Positions 4,345-7,236 of a stretch of DNA of 7,236 nucleotides are shown one piece after another (the first letter of the stretch is position 1; each line of letters starts with the position of its first letter). Position numbers and translations under genes: made by a program. The notes under the pieces were generated by a model, which saw nothing but the letters and a program-made list of their open reading frames with translations, had not been told where the DNA came from and made no database searches. The DNA comes from an uncultured Prevotella sp. (lineage in GTDB: Bacteria > Bacteroidota > Bacteroidia > Bacteroidales > Bacteroidaceae): positions 1 through 7,236 of the forward strand of contig CAAFFL010000198.1 in assembly GCA_900762125.1 (NCBI GenBank). Direction: 5' to 3'.

Positions 4345-5494
4345 TAGAGAGGCTGTTTACCATCATCGCTATCGCTCCGTCGCCGGTGACGTTGCACGCC
4401 GTGCCAAAGGAGTCCATGGCGATGTAGAGCGCGATGATCAGTGCCTGCGCATCCGCATCGAAGCCGAGGATGGAGCCCAGCGGCGCCAGCGCAGCCATCA
4501 CGGCGCCACCCGGCACACCGGGACCAGCGACCATCATGATGCTCAGCATGAGGATGAAGTAGATGAACAGCATCGGGTCGTGCGGCATACCGTTGAGCAT
4601 GCACACGGTGAGGGCGCAGGCGGTGATCTTCATGCTGGAGCCCGGCATGTGGATCGTCGCGCACAGGGGGATGACGAAACCGGCGCTGTCCTCGCTGACG
4701 CCGTTCTTCAGTGCCTGTCGCAGCGTCACAGGGATCGTTGCAGCCGAGGACGACGTGCCCAGGGCGGTCATATAGGCGGGGATCATCGTCCACAGCAGGC
4801 GCAACGGGTTCCGGTGGTGCAGGCCGCCGGCGATGCAGAAGAGGTAGAGGAGGATGAAGATGTGGAGCACGAAGATGACCACGATGATCTGTGCAAAGAC
4901 GAGGAGGATGCGGTAGGCCTCGCCGGAGTAGGTCATGTTGATGAAGATGCCGAAGATGTAGAGCGGTAGCAAGGGGATGATCGCCTTCGAGATGGTCAGG
5001 GCGATGACCTCCTTGAAGTCGTCGGCGAAGCCCTTGAGGTTTCGGAGCCCTGCCGTGGCGATGCCCAGGCCGGCGACGAAGGCGAGGATGAGCGCCGTCA
5101 TCACGTCCATCAGCGGTGGGATGGTGATGGTGAAGTAGGGCGCGATCTCTGCCGCTTTCGCAATGGGACCGATGTGTGGCACGTTGGCCACCATGGCGGG
5201 GAACAGCCACGACCCCACGCCATAGGCCAGCAGACCTGCCACGACGGTGTCGAGGTAGGCCAGGCCCACCGTGATGCCGAGCATCCGTCCGGCGCCCTTG
5301 CCGATGTCGGCGATGGCGGGCGTGACGAGCCCCACGATGATGAGCGGAATCATGAAACCCAGAAACTGACTGAACAGACTGTTGAAGGTGATGAAGATCT
5401 TCACCAGCGGCTCGTTGAAGATGTTGCCGCAGATGACGCCCAGGATGATGGCGATGATGATCCGCCCAAGCAGCGGGATGTGAACCTTTCGCAT
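4328..5494 (-). CDS. Dicarboxylate/amino acid:cation symporter (SDF/DAACS family)
   Basis: A 388-residue inner-membrane secondary transporter of the glutamate/dicarboxylate family (PF00375), which couples solute uptake to Na+ or H+. Hydrophobic segments run through the whole length, as expected for eight transmembrane helices and two re-entrant loops. Family motifs are clear: the serine-rich hairpin GTSSSAATIP (246-255), HMPGSSM (282-288), the second hairpin GPGVPGGAVMAALAPLG (324-340), and the last helix with D361 and NVTGDGA (368-374). The GTACN stretch stands where glutamate carriers have an Arg that binds the side-chain carboxylate, so an acidic amino acid is less certain as substrate; dicarboxylates or neutral amino acids are possible. 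The final KPRRG and TAG are encoded by a REP-like palindrome. It lies 94 nt downstream of a sugar kinase with no promoter motif between, so both are probably on one transcript. Confidence 0.93.
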   Translation of the reverse strand: MRKVHIPLLGRIIIAIILGVICGNIFNEPLVKIFITFNSLFSQFLGFMIPLIIVGLVTPAIADIGKGAGRMLGITVGLAYLDTVVAGLLAYGVGSWLFPAMVANVPHIGPIAKAAEIAPYFTITIPPLMDVMTALILAFVAGLGIATAGLRNLKGFADDFKEVIALTISKAIIPLLPLYIFGIFINMTYSGEAYRILLVFAQIIVVIFVLHIFILLYLFCIAGGLHHRNPLRLLWTMIPAYMTALGTSSSAATIPVTLRQALKNGVSEDSAGFVIPLCATIHMPGSSMKITACALTVCMLNGMPHDPMLFIYFILMLSIMMVAGPGVPGGAVMAALAPLGSILGFDADAQALIIALYIAMDSFGTACNVTGDGAIAMMVNSLSKPRRG

Positions 5495-5521
5495 GTTGTT
5501 TTAATTGTCGTTATTTGTTTC

Positions 5522-5599
5522 GTCGCGATAGCCATCACCGTTTAGTTTGTCGCGATAGCCATCACCGTTTAGTTTGTCGCGATAGCCATCACCGTTTAG
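5522..5599 (-). repeat. 27-nt tandem repeats between the kinase and symporter genes
   Basis: Two identical 27-nt units (5522-5548, 5549-5575) and a 24-nt third (5576-5599). On the coding strand each contains CTAAACGGTGATGGC followed by TATCGCGACAAA. The first unit in transcription order includes the last codons and TGA of the kinase gene (5589-5591), so the array seems to be a duplicated kinase 3' end. Each copy can form a small RNA hairpin GUGAU-GGCU-AUCGC (5 bp with one G-U pair). The array fills most of the 94-nt intercistronic gap. Confidence 0.9.
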
Positions 5600-6515
5600 A
5601 GTCCCCAAACTCCTTCGAGACGTAATTAAAAATGCTCTTGCAGCAGTCGGCGGAGAACTCCTGCGCGGAGTGGATGACCTCGTCCCACTGTGCCTCCGAC
5701 AGCCCTTGCTCGATGTCACGCCGTGTGATGCCATACTTCATCAGTCCGTAGATGAAGCCCGCGTTGAAGTTGTCGCCGGCACCAATGGTGCTCACCGTCG
5801 GCGTCTCGATGGCCGGGTAGCTCTTCTTCAGGCCGCCGTCGGCACGGAGCTCCACAGGCTGGGCCCCCTGGGTATAGATGAACTTCTTGCAATAGAACGA
5901 GATCTCGGCATTGTAGACCTTGTCGGGGTCCTGCATCCGGTAGAGCACGTCGAAGTCCTCCTTCGAGCCGCGGACGATGTCGGCATACTCGAGGTTCTCC
6001 AGGAAGTTGGGCGTGATCTTCATGACCTCGTCCTTATGCGACGGCCGGAAGTTGACGTCGTAGTAGATGATGGCGCCATGGGAACGCGCATAGTCGAGCA
6101 GACCGACGACCTGCGGGCGGATGACGGGGTTCACGGCGTAGAAAGAGCCGAAGAGCACAATGTCGTCGGCGTTGATCTCGGGGTAGCTGAAGTCGAGCTG
6201 GTCGTGGGGATGGTCCTTGTAGAAGATGTACTCCGCGTCGTTGTGTTCATTGAGAAACGCCAATGAGATGGGCGATTTCGACTCGGGGAAGACGTTGACG
6301 TTCTCCGCATTGACGCCGTTCTCCTTCAGGAACGCGATGATGTTCTGCCCCACACTGTCGTGCCCCGCCTCGCTGATGAACGTCGTGCTTACGCCGGCAC
6401 GCGCCATGGAGATGATGGCGTTGAACGTCGAGCCACCGGGGTAGGCGCCGATGGGCTGGTTGTTCTTGAAGATGATGTCGAGGACGGTCTCTCCTATACC
6501 TATTACTTTACGCAT
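5589..6515 (-). CDS. PfkB-family carbohydrate kinase (fructokinase-like)
   Basis: A 308-residue cytoplasmic sugar kinase of the ribokinase/PfkB fold, transferring phosphate from ATP to a sugar hydroxyl. The N-terminal sugar-binding signature is PGGSTFNAIISMARAG (26-41). The C-terminal signature STIGAGDNFNAGF (242-254) holds the anion-hole GAGD and the catalytic base D248. DVNFRPS (153-159) matches the fructokinase/KDG-kinase branch; the exact sugar cannot be told. The ATG at 6513-6515 is used because MRKVIGIGETVLDII is the normal first strand and a promoter lies just upstream; an open extension back to 6671 would run into the divergent gene. The length is normal for the family. The stop codon lies within the first of the 27-nt repeats. 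The symporter follows on the same strand, so a joint uptake or metabolic role is possible but unproven. Confidence 0.94.
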   Translation of the reverse strand: MRKVIGIGETVLDIIFKNNQPIGAYPGGSTFNAIISMARAGVSTTFISEAGHDSVGQNIIAFLKENGVNAENVNVFPESKSPISLAFLNEHNDAEYIFYKDHPHDQLDFSYPEINADDIVLFGSFYAVNPVIRPQVVGLLDYARSHGAIIYYDVNFRPSHKDEVMKITPNFLENLEYADIVRGSKEDFDVLYRMQDPDKVYNAEISFYCKKFIYTQGAQPVELRADGGLKKSYPAIETPTVSTIGAGDNFNAGFIYGLMKYGITRRDIEQGLSEAQWDEVIHSAQEFSADCCKSIFNYVSKEFGDSKR

Positions 6516-6541
6516 GGTCTTGTTCTTGTTGATTCTGCTTG

Positions 6542-6572
6542 CAAATATCTGAAATTTTGGGCAGATATCAAA
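6542..6572 (-). promoter_or_regulatory. Promoter of the kinase-symporter transcript
   Basis: On the minus strand TTTG (6569-6572) is followed after 19 nt by GATATTTG (6542-6549), one mismatch from TAnnTTTG. The predicted start of transcription is near 6536-6538, giving a leader of about 20 nt that is A-rich (AACAAGAACAAGACC) before the ATG at 6515. Confidence 0.62.
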
Positions 6573-6591
6573 GGGAAAATAAGTATTTTTG
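6556..6591 (+). promoter_or_regulatory. Possible promoter of the M16 peptidase gene, overlapping the divergent kinase promoter
   Basis: TATTTTTG (6584-6591) matches TAnnTTTG exactly. The nearest TTTG upstream (6556-6559) is 24 nt away, longer than the usual 19-21. The two divergent promoters interleave within about 50 nt, so the polymerases may compete. Confidence 0.42.
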
Positions 6592-6627
6592 TACCTTGAA
6601 ATGAAATAAACCCGACTGTACTGCGAA

Positions 6628-7236
6628 ATGAAATATAACACGACAACTCTCAGCAACGGACTGCGCATCATCCATCGGCCTTCGGACTCGCCGGTGGTCT
6701 ACTGTGGCTACCAGATTGGCGCCGGCTCACGCGATGAGGCTCCAGGCGAGGAGGGGCTGGCCCACTTCTGCGAGCATGTCACCTTCAAGGGTACGGAGCA
6801 CCGGCGGGCATGGAACATCCTCAACTGTCTCGAGAGCGTCGGCGGTGACCTCAACGCCTTTACGAACAAGGAGGACACGTGCTACTATGCCGCCATCCTC
6901 AAGGAGCATGTCGGCCGCGCCGTCGACGTGCTCAGCGACATCGTCTTCCACAGCACCTACCCGCAGGCGGAGATTGACAAGGAGGTGGAGGTCATCTGCG
7001 ACGAGATAGAGAGCTACAACGACTCGCCGGCGGAGCTCATCTACGACGACTTTGAAAACGCCGTCTTCCACGGACATCCCCTCGGCCACAACATCCTCGG
7101 CACGGCGGAGAATGTCCGCCGCTTCACTACCGCCGACGCCTTCCGCTTCACGCGCCGCCACTACCGCCCCGACAACGCCATCTTCTTCGCCTACGGCGAC
7201 GTGGACTTCCAGCGGCTGGTGCGTCTCATCAAAGCC
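6628..7236 (+). CDS. M16-family zinc metallopeptidase, N-terminal part (cut by window end)
   Basis: 203 codons are visible with no stop, so the C-terminal half or more lies beyond the window; family proteins with one N- and one C-domain run to a little over 400 residues. The inverted zinc motif HxxEH reads HFCEH at 46-50, where H46 and H50 bind zinc and E49 is the base. The distal acidic ligand expected about 76 residues later fits E126 in EVEVICDEIE, with E119 as the helper glutamate. GGDLNAFTNKEDTCYYA (72-88) and the later RRHYRPDNAIFF are typical of the family. No signal peptide is seen at the N-terminus (MKYNTTTLSNGLRIIH), pointing to a cytoplasmic enzyme, as in processing-peptidase-like M16B members. 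The ATG is preceded by GCGAA and an in-frame extension is not supported. Substrates are unknown. Confidence 0.95.
   Translation, partial: MKYNTTTLSNGLRIIHRPSDSPVVYCGYQIGAGSRDEAPGEEGLAHFCEHVTFKGTEHRRAWNILNCLESVGGDLNAFTNKEDTCYYAAILKEHVGRAVDVLSDIVFHSTYPQAEIDKEVEVICDEIESYNDSPAELIYDDFENAVFHGHPLGHNILGTAENVRRFTTADAFRFTRRHYRPDNAIFFAYGDVDFQRLVRLIKA

Noticed and set aside
4344..5210. A 288-codon frame on the same strand as the symporter
   Set aside because: His/Arg-rich out-of-frame translation of the symporter gene, without any family motif.
5501..5734. A frame that reads the 27-nt array as LNGDGYRDK repeats, resembling calcium-binding DxNGDG motifs
   Set aside because: Its first half is an out-of-frame reading of the kinase gene, no start signal fits, and the repeat period being a multiple of three explains the resemblance.
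5670..6266. A 198-codon + strand frame opposite the kinase
   Set aside because: Antisense shadow of a well-supported PfkB gene with no domain of its own.
6601..6609. ATGAAATAA minimal upstream reading frame before the peptidase gene
   Set aside because: Two codons in an AT-rich leader are expected by chance, and no ribosome site supports it.
6516..6671. N-terminal extension of the kinase by 52 codons
   Set aside because: It would cover the promoter and the start of the divergent peptidase gene, and its residues do not belong to the PfkB fold.

Overview
This window looks like chromosomal DNA from a Bacteroidales bacterium, probably Prevotella-like. The evidence is the protein families and their wording (LytTR regulator, DEAD-box helicase with a DbpA-type RNA-binding domain, HxxEH M16 peptidase), Bacteroidetes-style promoter boxes (TTTG about 19-21 nt before TAnnTTTG), and mostly A-rich leaders with little Shine-Dalgarno signal. 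Species assignment is inference.

Layout, left to right. (1) The last codons of a probable LytS-like sensor kinase overlap by ATGA with a complete LytTR response regulator (65-871, +). (2) A LOG-family nucleotide phosphoribohydrolase (905-1477, -) converges on it. (3) A 324-nt divergent intergenic region holds the LOG promoter, an array of four 22-nt palindromic repeats, and the promoter and structured leader of the next gene. (4) A DEAD-box RNA helicase (1802-3712, +) starts with TTG; its C-terminal part contains two in-frame short repeat elements. (5) A repeat island at 3720-4344 has 37-nt tandem repeats, then palindromes arranged as a mirror image around a 5'-truncated IS200/REP-associated (Y1) transposase remnant. 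(6) A dicarboxylate/amino acid:cation symporter (4328-5494, -) takes its last residues and stop codon from one of those palindromes. (7) A PfkB-family sugar kinase (5589-6515, -) lies upstream of the symporter, probably in the same transcript, separated by about three 27-nt tandem repeats. (8) Divergent promoters precede an M16 zinc peptidase (6628 to the window edge, +), cut off by the window end.

The genes are mostly housekeeping or signalling types and do not form one pathway. The only likely functional units are the sensor kinase/regulator pair and the kinase/symporter transcript. The striking feature is the number of unrelated short repeat families (7, 22, 27 and 37 nt periods, a GC-rich palindrome in two genes, and REP-like palindromes) packed into junctions and reaching into coding ends. 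The best candidate for an under-described system is the mirror-symmetric palindrome element around the transposase remnant; the 22-nt palindrome array against the helicase promoter is second.
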